Assembly (NCBI GenBank): GCA_017512365.1
Contig: JAFWGQ010000014.1
Span: forward strand, 62,001 to 126,000
Reading direction: 5' to 3'
DNA from: Mogibacterium sp.
GTDB lineage: Bacteria > Bacillota > Clostridia > Peptostreptococcales > Anaerovoracaceae
Length of the DNA: 64,000 nucleotides
The first letter of the stretch is position 1; every line of letters starts with the position of its first letter. The notes beneath the pieces were generated by a model. That model was given only the letters and a program-made list of their open reading frames with translations, had not been told where the DNA came from and did no database searches. The position numbers and the translations under genes were made by a program. Below are positions 1 to 8,193 of the stretch, piece by piece.

Positions 1-494
1 ACGCCGCGATCCACGTAGGAATAACCGAGTCAGGCACGCCGTCGAACGGAGAACTCAAGTCCGCGGTCGGCATAGGATCGCTGCTGCTCGCCGGGATAGG
101 CGACACCATGAGAGTTTCTCTCACGGCAGATCCGGTAAAGGAAGTCCTTTTTGCGCGCCGCATACTCGAGACGGTCGGAATGAGAGAGAAGGCCATAGAC
201 GTAGTGTCCTGTCCTACATGCGGGAGGACCGAGATAGATCTCATCGGTCTCGCGAACGAAGCGGAAGAAAGGCTGATGCCTGTCGCTCGGAAGAGGGCAG
301 CTGCAGGTCTCAGGCCTCTTAAGATCGCTGTCATGGGATGCGCTGTGAACGGCCCCGGAGAGAGCCGCGAGGCGGACTACGGCATCGCCGGCGGCAGGGG
401 AGAAGGGCTGGTGTTCAGCCACGGAGAGGTAATAGAAAAGGTGCCGGAAGACAGACTCATTGACCGGCTCATAGAACTGGTCGAAGCTGAATGA
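1..494 (+). CDS. ispG: 4-hydroxy-3-methylbut-2-enyl-diphosphate synthase, C-terminal part
   Basis: Partial gene cut by the window edge; the open frame begins at base 3. IspG is the [4Fe-4S] enzyme of the MEP isoprenoid pathway that reductively opens the cyclic diphosphate MEcPP to HMBPP in the cytosol. Seen: HVGITESGTPSNGELKSAVG at the window start, the cluster-binding stretch SCPTCGRTEIDL, and later MGCAVNGPGES, the classic IspG C-terminal cysteine signature. The stop overlaps the polC start (ATGA), so the two are probably translationally coupled. An ispG-polC order is common in Firmicutes. The methionine at 108 is internal, because homology continues upstream to the edge. Confidence 0.95.
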   Translation, partial: AAIHVGITESGTPSNGELKSAVGIGSLLLAGIGDTMRVSLTADPVKEVLFARRILETVGMREKAIDVVSCPTCGRTEIDLIGLANEAEERLMPVARKRAAAGLRPLKIAVMGCAVNGPGESREADYGIAGGRGEGLVFSHGEVIEKVPEDRLIDRLIELVEAE

Positions 495-3400
495 TCAAAA
501 TACCCGAAGAAATACTGACCGCCGCTGAGCTTACCGAAGCCAGCGGCAAAAAAGCGGCTGATATCGACATCGAGATAACAAATGTATCGGTTTCCAGGAT
601 CAGCGGAGGTTCGAGCGTGGCGCTTACCATAGACGCCAAGCTCAATTTTCTGATGCCGATAAAGACCGAGCGTTTGATGAAAGAGAGGATAGCCTCCAGG
701 ATATCCTCAGTAGAGAGAGTCAGGGTCAATTATTCATACACCGGAGTCAGGATGCCGCAGCACGGCAGCGACGGACAGGATGCTTCCGGCAGACCCGGCG
801 GCAGCGGCTGGAGCGGAAGAAAGAGCAAAAAGGACGGCCCGGCGTTCGAGAACGCAAAAGGAGAGCTCGTGCTCATGGGCTCCGACTTCAGCGAAGCCCC
901 CGTGCCATACGGAGAGCTTGCCGCTCTTGTCGGCACGAAGGACAAGCCGGTCATCGAAGGCGAGGTCTTCAGGATAGATTCCATGCCGATAAAAAGCGGC
1001 CGCGAGCTGGTCACGATACTTATAGCGTCCGGGGCGAGGACATTCGCGATGAAGGCATTCACCGCCAAGGAAAAGCTCGCCGAGATACAGGAAAACATCC
1101 ACTCCGGCGACATGATAAGGGCGAAGGGCGCCATAGAATACGACACCTATGAGCACGAGAACCTCATGATGTTCTCATCTCTCAAGAAGGTCGAAAAGAA
1201 GCTCAAGGAAGACACTTACCCGAACGGCCGCAGGGTCGAGCTGCACTGCCACACGAAGATGAGCGACAACGACGGCTTCAACGAGGTCTCGGACATCGTA
1301 AGCAAGGCTGCTTTCTGGGGACAGCCGGCAGTCGCCATCACTGACCACGGAGTCGTGCAGGCCTTCCCTGACGCTGCCAAGGAAGCTGCCAACCAGGCAA
1401 AGAAGGGCAGAGACATCAAAGTCATATACGGAGTGGAGGGATATCTCTATCCTGACGAGGACGCCGCTCTTGATGACGGCACGATAGACATCAAAAAGAA
1501 CAGGACCTATCACATCATAATCCTGGCCAGGAACCAGGAGGGCCTGAAGAACATATACAAGCTTGTGAGCCTGTCGCACATAGATTATTTCTACAAGAGA
1601 CCGAGGATACCGCGTTCTGTGCTCGAAGCTCACAGGGAGGGGCTCATCATAGGATCAGCCTGCGAAGCGGGCGAGGTATATCAGGCAGTAGTCAGAGGAG
1701 CGGATGATGAAGAGCTCGACCGCATCGCTTCGTATTACGACTATCTTGAGATACAGCCGCTGGGCAACAACCGCTTCATGATAGAAGACGGCATTGCAAA
1801 GGACGAGAACGACCTGATAGCCAACAACCTCAGGATCATAGCATCGGCAGACAGGCTCGGCAAGATGACCGTAGCAACGACGGACTCCCATTATCCGTCG
1901 CAGGATGCATCGATCTACCGCAATATAATCATGGCGGGCATTGGCTTCCGCGACACGCCGTCGGATTCCCTGTACCTCAGGACGACGGATGAGATGATGG
2001 CGGAGTTCTCGTATCTCGGCGACAGGGCAGAGGAGATAGTCATCACCAATACGAACAGGATAGCGGAAATGGTCGAAGAGGTGAGACCTGTGCCGGCAGG
2101 CAAGTTCCCGCCTAAGATCGAGGGCGCCGAGGACACACTGAGAGAAAGCTGCTATTCGAAGGCGTGGTCGATATACGGAAAGCCGCTTCCGCCTGAGATA
2201 GAGGAGAGGCTTGAGACGGAGCTGAGCTCCATCATCGGCAACGGGTACGCTGTCATGTACATAGCTGCGCAGATGCTGGTAAAGAAGTCGAACGAGGACG
2301 GGTATCTCGTCGGTTCGAGGGGATCGGTAGGATCATCGTTCGCGGCGACCATGGCGGGAATCACGGAGGTGAACCCTCTGGCTCCTCACTATATCTGTCC
2401 TGAATGCAGACACTTCGAGTGGTCTGACGAACCCGACAAGTACGATACCGGATACGACATGCCGGAGAAGTCCTGTCCTGAATGCGGCGCACGCATGAAG
2501 AAGGAGGGCCTGAACATACCGTTCGCCACGTTCCTCGGGTTCAAGGGCGACAAGGAGCCTGACATAGACCTCAACTTTGCGGGCGAATACCAGGCGACGG
2601 CCCACAGATATGTGGGAGAGATCTTCGGAGACAAGAACGTATACAAGGCCGGTACTGTGGCGACCATAGCGGACAAGACCGCGTACGGATACGTCAAGCA
2701 CTACATAGAGGACAACCACATCAGCGCGAACAAGTACGACGTGGACTATCTTGTCAAGGGCTGCACGGGCGTGAAGCGCACGACAGGCCAGCACCCGGGC
2801 GGCATCATCGTCGTCCCTGACGATCACGAGATATATGAGTTCTGCCCGGTGCAGAAGCCCGCGAACAAGCGCGATACCGATGTCATCACGACGCATTTCG
2901 ATTATCACAAGATCGATGAGAACCTGCTGAAGCTGGATATCCTCGGCCACGATGTCCCGCAGCTTATCCGTCACCTGCAGGTGATGACAGGCATCGATCC
3001 GATGACGATCCCGCTGGATGACAGAGAGACCCTGAGCATATTCACATCGCTCGACGCTCTTCACATAAAGAACGAGGACTACAGATTCACGCACGGAACG
3101 TACGCCATACCGGAGTTCGGCACGAACTTCACCCGCGGCATGCTCGATGACATACATCCGACGACCGTGTCGGCTCTGATCAAGATGTCGGGATTCTCCC
3201 ACGGCACGGACGTATGGACCAACAACGCCCAGGACCTTCTCAGAAACGGGACGGCAACGATCGACGAGGTCATATCCTGCCGTGACGATATAATGAACTT
3301 CCTGATAAGCAAGGGCCTTCCGAACGGCGATGCCTTCAAGATCATGGAGATAGTCCGTAAGAACAGGCAGCTTTCGCAGGAGCAGCTCGACATGATGAAG

Positions 3401-3985
3401 GATCACGGCGTGCCTGACTGGTACATATGGTCCTGCGAGACTCTGAAGTACATGTTCCCGAGAGCTCATGCGGCGGCATATGTCATGATGTCCATCCGTA
3501 TGGCATGGTTCAAGGTGAACTACCCTGAGGCGTTCTACGCGGCGTGGTTCACTTCAAAGGTCGACAACTTCGACGCCGAGATGACCGGGAAGAGCTGGCA
3601 CGATGTCGAGCGCAGGATGGACGAGATAGATAAGCTCGGAAATACCGCCACCGCCAAGCAGAAGGAGCAGCTGACTGTATACGAGGTTATGTACGAGGCT
3701 CTCTCGAGAGGGTACGAGTTCGCAGAGCCCGTGCTCGGAACGGCCGAGGCATGCAGGTTTTCTGTCGTTGACGGAAAGATCATGCTGCCTTTCAATGCGG
3801 TCAGCGGGATAGGAGACACGGCCGCCGAGTCGCTGGCAGAGGCGTACAGGGAGAAAGCCTTCAGCACGCTCGATGACGTCAGATCGAGAACGAAGCTTTC
3901 GGGCACGAATATCGAGGACCTCAAAAGGCACGGTCTGTTTGCCGGCCTTCCTGAATCGGCCCAGATAAGCATCTTCGACCTTTAG
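491..3985 (+). CDS. polC: DNA polymerase III alpha subunit, PolC type, lacking the exonuclease domain
   Basis: Replicative polymerase of low-GC Gram-positives, 1164 aa against about 1430 in Bacillus. Domains seen: a short N-terminal domain (about 1-88), a Gly/Lys linker, an OB fold (about 153-235), the PHP domain starting RRVELHCHTKMSD (about 248) with AITDHGVVQAF, the zinc module (CPEC and CPECG, near the middle), the palm with GDKEPDIDLNF and LLKLDILGHD, and the C-terminal fingers (MFPRAHAAAYVMMS). In typical PolC a DEDD 3'-5' exonuclease of about 190 residues interrupts PHP after the GVE motif. Here that motif (about residues 314-316) runs through only about 20 residues into RTYHIIILARN, and no exonuclease motif is present. 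The start overlaps the ispG stop. The expected HDDP is HDVP here. Confidence 0.97.
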   Translation: MIKIPEEILTAAELTEASGKKAADIDIEITNVSVSRISGGSSVALTIDAKLNFLMPIKTERLMKERIASRISSVERVRVNYSYTGVRMPQHGSDGQDASGRPGGSGWSGRKSKKDGPAFENAKGELVLMGSDFSEAPVPYGELAALVGTKDKPVIEGEVFRIDSMPIKSGRELVTILIASGARTFAMKAFTAKEKLAEIQENIHSGDMIRAKGAIEYDTYEHENLMMFSSLKKVEKKLKEDTYPNGRRVELHCHTKMSDNDGFNEVSDIVSKAAFWGQPAVAITDHGVVQAFPDAAKEAANQAKKGRDIKVIYGVEGYLYPDEDAALDDGTIDIKKNRTYHIIILARNQEGLKNIYKLVSLSHIDYFYKRPRIPRSVLEAHREGLIIGSACEAGEVYQAVVRGADDEELDRIASYYDYLEIQPLGNNRFMIEDGIAKDENDLIANNLRIIASADRLGKMTVATTDSHYPSQDASIYRNIIMAGIGFRDTPSDSLYLRTTDEMMAEFSYLGDRAEEIVITNTNRIAEMVEEVRPVPAGKFPPKIEGAEDTLRESCYSKAWSIYGKPLPPEIEERLETELSSIIGNGYAVMYIAAQMLVKKSNEDGYLVGSRGSVGSSFAATMAGITEVNPLAPHYICPECRHFEWSDEPDKYDTGYDMPEKSCPECGARMKKEGLNIPFATFLGFKGDKEPDIDLNFAGEYQATAHRYVGEIFGDKNVYKAGTVATIADKTAYGYVKHYIEDNHISANKYDVDYLVKGCTGVKRTTGQHPGGIIVVPDDHEIYEFCPVQKPANKRDTDVITTHFDYHKIDENLLKLDILGHDVPQLIRHLQVMTGIDPMTIPLDDRETLSIFTSLDALHIKNEDYRFTHGTYAIPEFGTNFTRGMLDDIHPTTVSALIKMSGFSHGTDVWTNNAQDLLRNGTATIDEVISCRDDIMNFLISKGLPNGDAFKIMEIVRKNRQLSQEQLDMMKDHGVPDWYIWSCETLKYMFPRAHAAAYVMMSIRMAWFKVNYPEAFYAAWFTSKVDNFDAEMTGKSWHDVERRMDEIDKLGNTATAKQKEQLTVYEVMYEALSRGYEFAEPVLGTAEACRFSVVDGKIMLPFNAVSGIGDTAAESLAEAYREKAFSTLDDVRSRTKLSGTNIEDLKRHGLFAGLPESAQISIFDL

Positions 3986-4233
3986 CGCTCGATCTCCCAG
4001 CGGCATTCGCTGTAGAAGTAGAGCAGCTTGTATGATATGCGACGTCCCTTGTCCACGGTACAGCAATCGTACTCGACGCGGGTCGTTCCGCCCGCGCCGA
4101 GCCATTCGATATTGCTTATGTCCGTGACCCTGACCGTTTTCTTGATGCCGGAGTCCACTATCCTGAAGCGCAGAGGCCTCGGAGAGAGGGCGCCTATATC
4201 AAAGACGGCCAGCACATCGACTGCCTGTCTCAT
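3982..4233 (-). CDS. small conserved hypothetical protein, convergent with polC
   Basis: 83 aa, no assigned function. The product starts MRQAVDVLAVFDIG and ends with a pattern of beta strands and aromatics (YKLLYFYSECRWEIER). It resembles a small Firmicutes family of about 80 residues recalled from other genomes, with a central conserved 'RV.DI...' stretch and a final 'FYE..RWF.E' type ending, but the match is from memory. The ATG at 4233 is chosen over the longer frame because an AGGAG lies about 14 nt upstream, preceded by a good promoter. Its TAA stop shares TTAG with the polC stop, leaving no room for a terminator, so the two transcripts must run into each other. Confidence 0.72.
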   Translation of the reverse strand: MRQAVDVLAVFDIGALSPRPLRFRIVDSGIKKTVRVTDISNIEWLGAGGTTRVEYDCCTVDKGRRISYKLLYFYSECRWEIER

Positions 4234-4278
4234 GAAAATAAAAAATGCTCCTTTTTGAAGTGAAGCATCCCTGTCATC

Positions 4279-4307
4279 ATAATACAGAACAAGAGTTCGC
4301 AAATCAA
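4279..4307 (-). promoter_or_regulatory. promoter of the small minus-strand gene
   Basis: Read on the minus strand: TTGATT, 17-bp spacer, TATTAT. This is close to the vegetative sigma consensus, with about 45 bp to the start codon at 4233. It supports the small gene as a separate, divergently transcribed unit. Confidence 0.55.
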
Positions 4308-4358
4308 GAGCCGGATCGCGTGCTTTTCCAAACATGCACAGTGATACAAGAGAGGGAA

Positions 4359-5468
4359 ATGGATAAAAAATACAGGATATTCGTCATAAATCCGGGATCC
4401 ACATCGACAAAGCTTGCATACTTCGAGAATGAAGACAAGAAGTTCGAGACCAACGTGTTCCACGACGCGCCTGAGCTCGCCGGGTTCGGCAGCGTAAGCA
4501 ATCAGTCCGGATTCAGGAAGCAGATCATAAAGGACTTCCTGGAAGAGAACGGCATCGACCTCAGCGGCGCCGACGCGATAGTCGGACGCGGAGGAAGCTC
4601 GGCCAGTGTCAGCAGCGGAGTATATGAGATAAACGACAAGCTGATCGAAGACACCGTAAACAATGTGTCCGGCGTCGAACATCCGGCCAATCTGGGAGTG
4701 CCTCTGGCAGCGGAGCTCGCAGCAGAGTACGGGGCCAGGGCATTCATGGTCGACAGCCCGAAGACGGATGAGTTCTGCGATGAAGCGCGGATAACGGGAA
4801 TAGACGGTCTCTACAGGGTGTCGAGCCTCCATGTCCTCAATCTCAGGGGGACAGCAAGACTCTGGTGCAAAGAGCACGGAAGGAGATACGAAGACTCAGG
4901 GCTCATCGTCTGTCACATAGACGGGGGCATGTCCGTATCCGCCCATGATCACGGAAGGATGATAGACGGCACCAACAACGCCTGGGGGGAAGGTCCGTTC
5001 ACGCCTACGCGCACCGGAGAACTGCCGGCATACCTGGCAGCTGAGTATTTCCGTGATAAGGATCCGCAGGACCTCATGGACGCGTGCACCAGATCGGGGG
5101 GCTTCGTCAGTCACTTCGGCACCTCGGATTCGGACAAGGTCCACGCGATGGCCGAATCCGGCGATGAAAAGGCGGCGCTGGTATGGAACGCCATGATATA
5201 CAACATATGCAAGAGCATAGGATCGATGGCGGCGGTGCTGTCGGGAGATGTGGACGCCGTGATATGCGGAGGAGGCCTTCTGAGGTTCGAAGATATCAGA
5301 AGAGGCATAGAAGAACGCTGCAGCTTCATCGCGCCGGTATACTTCTATCCGGGCGAGGTGGAGCACGAAGCGATGGCCGCCGGAGCGCTCAGGGTCCTGT
5401 GCGGTGAGGAGGAGCCTCTTGTCTACACCGGCGAACCTGTCTGGTCCGGCTTCGTGAGCCGGCAGTGA
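4359..5468 (+). CDS. buk: butyrate kinase, copy 1
   Basis: 369 aa, acetate/butyrate kinase family (ASKHA fold). It interconverts butyryl phosphate + ADP with butyrate + ATP, the energy-yielding end of butyrate fermentation. Seen: N-terminal phosphate loop VINPGSTSTKLAY, VGRGG, CHIDGGMSVSAHDHGRMID, GPFTPTRTGELP, GGFVSHFGTSD and the C-terminal FIAPVYFYPGEVEHEA. The start at 4359 has AGAGGG just upstream; the open frame extends further but has no family match. No phosphotransbutyrylase gene is adjacent. A second copy lies at 53421. This one is the more divergent: it has VDSPKTDEF where copy 2 has VDPICVDEY. It could prefer another short or branched acyl phosphate. Confidence 0.9.
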   Translation: MDKKYRIFVINPGSTSTKLAYFENEDKKFETNVFHDAPELAGFGSVSNQSGFRKQIIKDFLEENGIDLSGADAIVGRGGSSASVSSGVYEINDKLIEDTVNNVSGVEHPANLGVPLAAELAAEYGARAFMVDSPKTDEFCDEARITGIDGLYRVSSLHVLNLRGTARLWCKEHGRRYEDSGLIVCHIDGGMSVSAHDHGRMIDGTNNAWGEGPFTPTRTGELPAYLAAEYFRDKDPQDLMDACTRSGGFVSHFGTSDSDKVHAMAESGDEKAALVWNAMIYNICKSIGSMAAVLSGDVDAVICGGGLLRFEDIRRGIEERCSFIAPVYFYPGEVEHEAMAAGALRVLCGEEEPLVYTGEPVWSGFVSRQ

Positions 5469-5495
5469 CCGGCAGGAGGATCCGGATAATAATAC

Positions 5496-5536
5496 TTGAC
5501 TTATTATGAACATATGCTAATATATTCATATGAATG
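5496..5536 (+). promoter_or_regulatory. promoter with overlapping ArsR-type operator
   Basis: TTGACT at 5496-5501 and an AT-rich -10 (TAATAT at 5518-5523, or TATATT at 5521-5526). Overlaid is a symmetric element: TATGAACATATG at 5505-5516 and TTCATATGAA at 5525-5534, the latter a perfect palindrome. ATATGAA/TTCATAT half sites are typical of SmtB/CzrA-family zinc repressors, so autorepression by the next gene and relief by zinc is inferred. Confidence 0.65.
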
Positions 5537-5583
5537 TATCGGCATATGTTTTTATATGTCACATCTTAAGAACGAGGATGGAT

Positions 5584-5895
5584 ATGGCTGAGAACGATCA
5601 CATGATAAAAGACCTTGACGAGGAGGAACTTCTTGAACTGGCGGAGCTCTTCAAGATGTTCGGCGATTCGACGCGCATCAAGATCCTCTATGATCTCTTT
5701 GACGGGGAGAAGAACGTCACTGAGATATGCGAGGATATCGCGATGAACCAGTCGGCGGTATCGCATCAGCTCAGGGCCCTCAGGACCGGCAAGCTCATAA
5801 AGAGCCGCCGCGAAGGGAAGGCCGTATACTATTCGCTCGATGATGATCACGTAAAGACGATCATAGCGATGGGCAAGGAGCACATCGAAGAGTAA
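5584..5895 (+). CDS. ArsR/SmtB-family zinc-responsive repressor
   Basis: 103 aa winged-helix repressor. Seen: LAELFKMFGDSTRIKILYDL, the recognition helix NQSAVSHQLRALRTGKL and the wing RREGKAVYYSL. The last helix carries D-x-H followed ten residues later by H-x-x-E (LDDDHVKTIIAMGKEHIEE), the spacing of the alpha-5 zinc site of SmtB. A cysteine sits in the TEICED segment, where SmtB also has one. The start at 5584 is preferred because ACGAGG lies 6 nt upstream; the ATG at 5578 abuts that site. It precedes an HMA protein and a P-type ATPase, so it is inferred to repress this export operon and release it when zinc, cadmium or lead is bound. Confidence 0.9.
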   Translation: MAENDHMIKDLDEEELLELAELFKMFGDSTRIKILYDLFDGEKNVTEICEDIAMNQSAVSHQLRALRTGKLIKSRREGKAVYYSLDDDHVKTIIAMGKEHIEE

Positions 5896-5911
5896 AACGG
5901 AGGAAAACACA

Positions 5912-6133
5912 ATGAAAAAGAAATTCAAACTGATCGACCTTGACTGTGCGAACTGCGCCGCAAAGATGGAGGAAGCAATAAAGAAGATCGACGGAGTGAC
6001 TGACGCTTCCGTGAGCTTCATGACACAGAAGATGATGATCGAAGCGGATGACGATGTGTTCGATCAGGTGGTGGAGGAAGCTGTAAAGGTCGTCGCAAAG
6101 GTCGAGCCTGACTGCCGGGTAGTGCTGAAATAA
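5912..6133 (+). CDS. free-standing heavy-metal-associated (HMA) domain protein
   Basis: 73 aa with the ferredoxin-like HMA fold and the metal-binding motif LDCANCAAKMEEAI near the N-terminus. An Asp directly before CxxC is typical of HMA domains of zinc/cadmium/lead ATPases rather than copper ones. A GGAGG lies about 9 nt before the ATG. The stop overlaps the ATPase start by one base (TAATG). It looks like the N-terminal metal-binding domain of the ATPase split into its own gene, probably delivering or buffering metal for the pump. Confidence 0.9.
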   Translation: MKKKFKLIDLDCANCAAKMEEAIKKIDGVTDASVSFMTQKMMIEADDDVFDQVVEEAVKVVAKVEPDCRVVLK

Positions 6134-8076
6134 TGGACAGATTCACAGATAAACAGAAAAAGGAACTTGCCCGCATCATAGTTTCACTGGTGATGTTCGC
6201 GGCACTTCTTGCCGCAGAGCACATGCACGTGTTCCCGGAAAAGGGAACAGGCCGTTACATACTGCTCGCGCTTTACCTCGTGCCTTACTTCCTTGTCGGC
6301 CACGATGTGATCAGGAAGTGTCTGGCGGGCATAAAGAACAGGCAGCTCTTCGACGAGAGCTTCCTGATGACGCTCGCGACCATAGGAGCCTTCGGATGCG
6401 GAGAATTCGAAGAAGCAGTCGCGGTGATGCTCTTCTATCAGATCGGGGAATTCTTCCAGGATTACGCTGTCGGCAAGTCGAGAGGCGCGATCTCGGATCT
6501 GATGAGCATAGCCCCTGATTACGCGAACAGGGAGGCTGAAGACGGGACTGTCGAGGTGATCGACCCTGACGATATAAACGTCGGCGACATGCTGATCATA
6601 AAACCGGGAGAGAAGATCCCGACAGACGGCACTGTCATGGAAGGAGAAGGCCTCATAAACACATCGGCTCTCACCGGGGAATCGATGCCGAGGCCGGTGC
6701 AGTCGGGCGATCAGGTCATCTCCGGATGCATCAACGGCGACACGCTGCTGAAAGTAAAGGCGGAGAAGGAATACGACGATTCAACTGCGGCAAAAATACT
6801 GGAGCTCGTCGAGGATGCCGCGACAAAAAAGTCGGTCACGGAGAATTTTATAACGAGATTCGCACGCTACTATACGCCGGCGGTCGTCATCGCGGCGCTG
6901 GTTCTCGCGTTCATTCCGCCGCTTGCCTCGGGGCACTTCACAGCTGAGTTCGGCAAGTGGGTGCTCAGGGCATGCACATTCCTCGTGATCTCCTGCCCGT
7001 GCGCTCTGGTCATATCCGTTCCGCTCGCGTTCTTCGGAGGCATAGGCGCGGCTTCATCGACAGGAGTGCTCGTCAAGGGCTCGAATTACCTCGAACTCAT
7101 GTCAAAGCTCCATACCGTGGCATCCGACAAGACCGGAACTCTTACGGAGGGCAGCTTCAAAGTGTCGATGGTCAGCGCAGTGAAAGGCTGCGACACCTCA
7201 GACGTCATCAGATATGCTGCTGCAGCCGAATCCGGATCGACCCATCCTATAGCGGCGGCTGTCATCGAGGCGTGCGAGGATCCGTACCCTGAAAACAGGA
7301 TAAGCGATGTACAGACTGCGGCGGGCAAAGGCATCACGGCAAAGGTCGGAAAGGACAGGATAGCTGTGGGCAACATCAGCTTTCTTGAAAGCAGCGGCAT
7401 CGAGGTGCCTGAGACCGGTGAGACAGTGCAGGGCACCAACTGCTATGTCGCAAGGAACGGAAAATACATCGGCCTTATCGTAGTGTCGGATACGCCGAAG
7501 GAGGGCGCGGCCGGCGCTGTCGCTTCGATGTTCAGAGAGGGCGTCAGAAAGTTCGTGATGCTTACCGGCGACTCGGAAGCTGTCGCGGCATCGGTCGCGA
7601 AAGAACTCGGCATCAGCGAGTACAGAGCAGGACTGCTGCCGCAGGACAAGGTGAGAGCGGTAGAGGAGCTGCTTGAAGAGCTCGCTTCGGAAGGCAGCGA
7701 AAAGAAACGCGGAACTCTCGCGTTCATAGGAGACGGGATCAACGATGCCCCGGTGCTCTCAAGGGCGGACGTCGGAATAGCCATGGGGTCGCTCGGATCT
7801 GACGCGGCCATAGAGGCGGCTGATGTCGTCATAATGGATGATGATCTTTCAAGGATACCGGCTGTCATGAGGATAGCCCGCAGGACCGTGGGGATATCAA
7901 GAACGAACATAGTGTTCGCTCTCCTTGTGAAGTTCGCTTGCCTCGTGCTCGGAGCTGCCGGAATAGCCAATATGTGGGCAGCGGTATTTGCCGATGTGGG
8001 AGTCGCCGTCATATGCATACTCAATTCGATGAGGATGCTGGTAAAGAAGGAGAAGGGCATCCTGCAAACACCTTAA
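6133..8076 (+). CDS. zntA: P1B-2-type zinc/cadmium/lead-exporting ATPase
   Basis: 647 aa inner-membrane heavy-metal pump. Seen: TGES actuator loop (NTSALTGESMPRPVQSG), the ion site SCPCALVIS in the sixth helix, phosphorylation site DKTGTLTEG, HP motif GSTHPIAAAV and hinge GDGINDAPVLSRADVGIAMG. In the last two helices it has LLVKFA and VFADVGVAV; this Lys and the Asp of DxG define the Zn/Cd/Pb subgroup (ZntA/CadA). It has no N-terminal HMA domain of its own because that is encoded by the gene just upstream. It is third in the operon after the ArsR-type sensor and is followed by a clear terminator. The symbol could equally be cadA. Confidence 0.93.
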   Translation: MDRFTDKQKKELARIIVSLVMFAALLAAEHMHVFPEKGTGRYILLALYLVPYFLVGHDVIRKCLAGIKNRQLFDESFLMTLATIGAFGCGEFEEAVAVMLFYQIGEFFQDYAVGKSRGAISDLMSIAPDYANREAEDGTVEVIDPDDINVGDMLIIKPGEKIPTDGTVMEGEGLINTSALTGESMPRPVQSGDQVISGCINGDTLLKVKAEKEYDDSTAAKILELVEDAATKKSVTENFITRFARYYTPAVVIAALVLAFIPPLASGHFTAEFGKWVLRACTFLVISCPCALVISVPLAFFGGIGAASSTGVLVKGSNYLELMSKLHTVASDKTGTLTEGSFKVSMVSAVKGCDTSDVIRYAAAAESGSTHPIAAAVIEACEDPYPENRISDVQTAAGKGITAKVGKDRIAVGNISFLESSGIEVPETGETVQGTNCYVARNGKYIGLIVVSDTPKEGAAGAVASMFREGVRKFVMLTGDSEAVAASVAKELGISEYRAGLLPQDKVRAVEELLEELASEGSEKKRGTLAFIGDGINDAPVLSRADVGIAMGSLGSDAAIEAADVVIMDDDLSRIPAVMRIARRTVGISRTNIVFALLVKFACLVLGAAGIANMWAAVFADVGVAVICILNSMRMLVKKEKGILQTP

Positions 8077-8134
8077 TAAATCTAAATCTAAATATAGTGG
8101 TATAAAGGGTATCAGTGACAACACTTTGTGTTAG

Positions 8135-8165
8135 AATAGCTACGGTAAAAACCGCAGCTATTTTT
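8135..8165 (+). terminator. intrinsic terminator of the zinc-export operon
   Basis: Stem AATAGCT-a-CGGT / ACCG-c-AGCTATT around an AAAA loop, followed by a T run. It closes the ArsR-HMA-ATPase operon. Just upstream is a small inverted repeat, AACAC-TTT-GTGTT (8120-8132), and an AAATCT tandem repeat. Confidence 0.85.
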
Positions 8166-8193
8166 ATGCGCGGGACCGGGAGAGGTGTTACGG

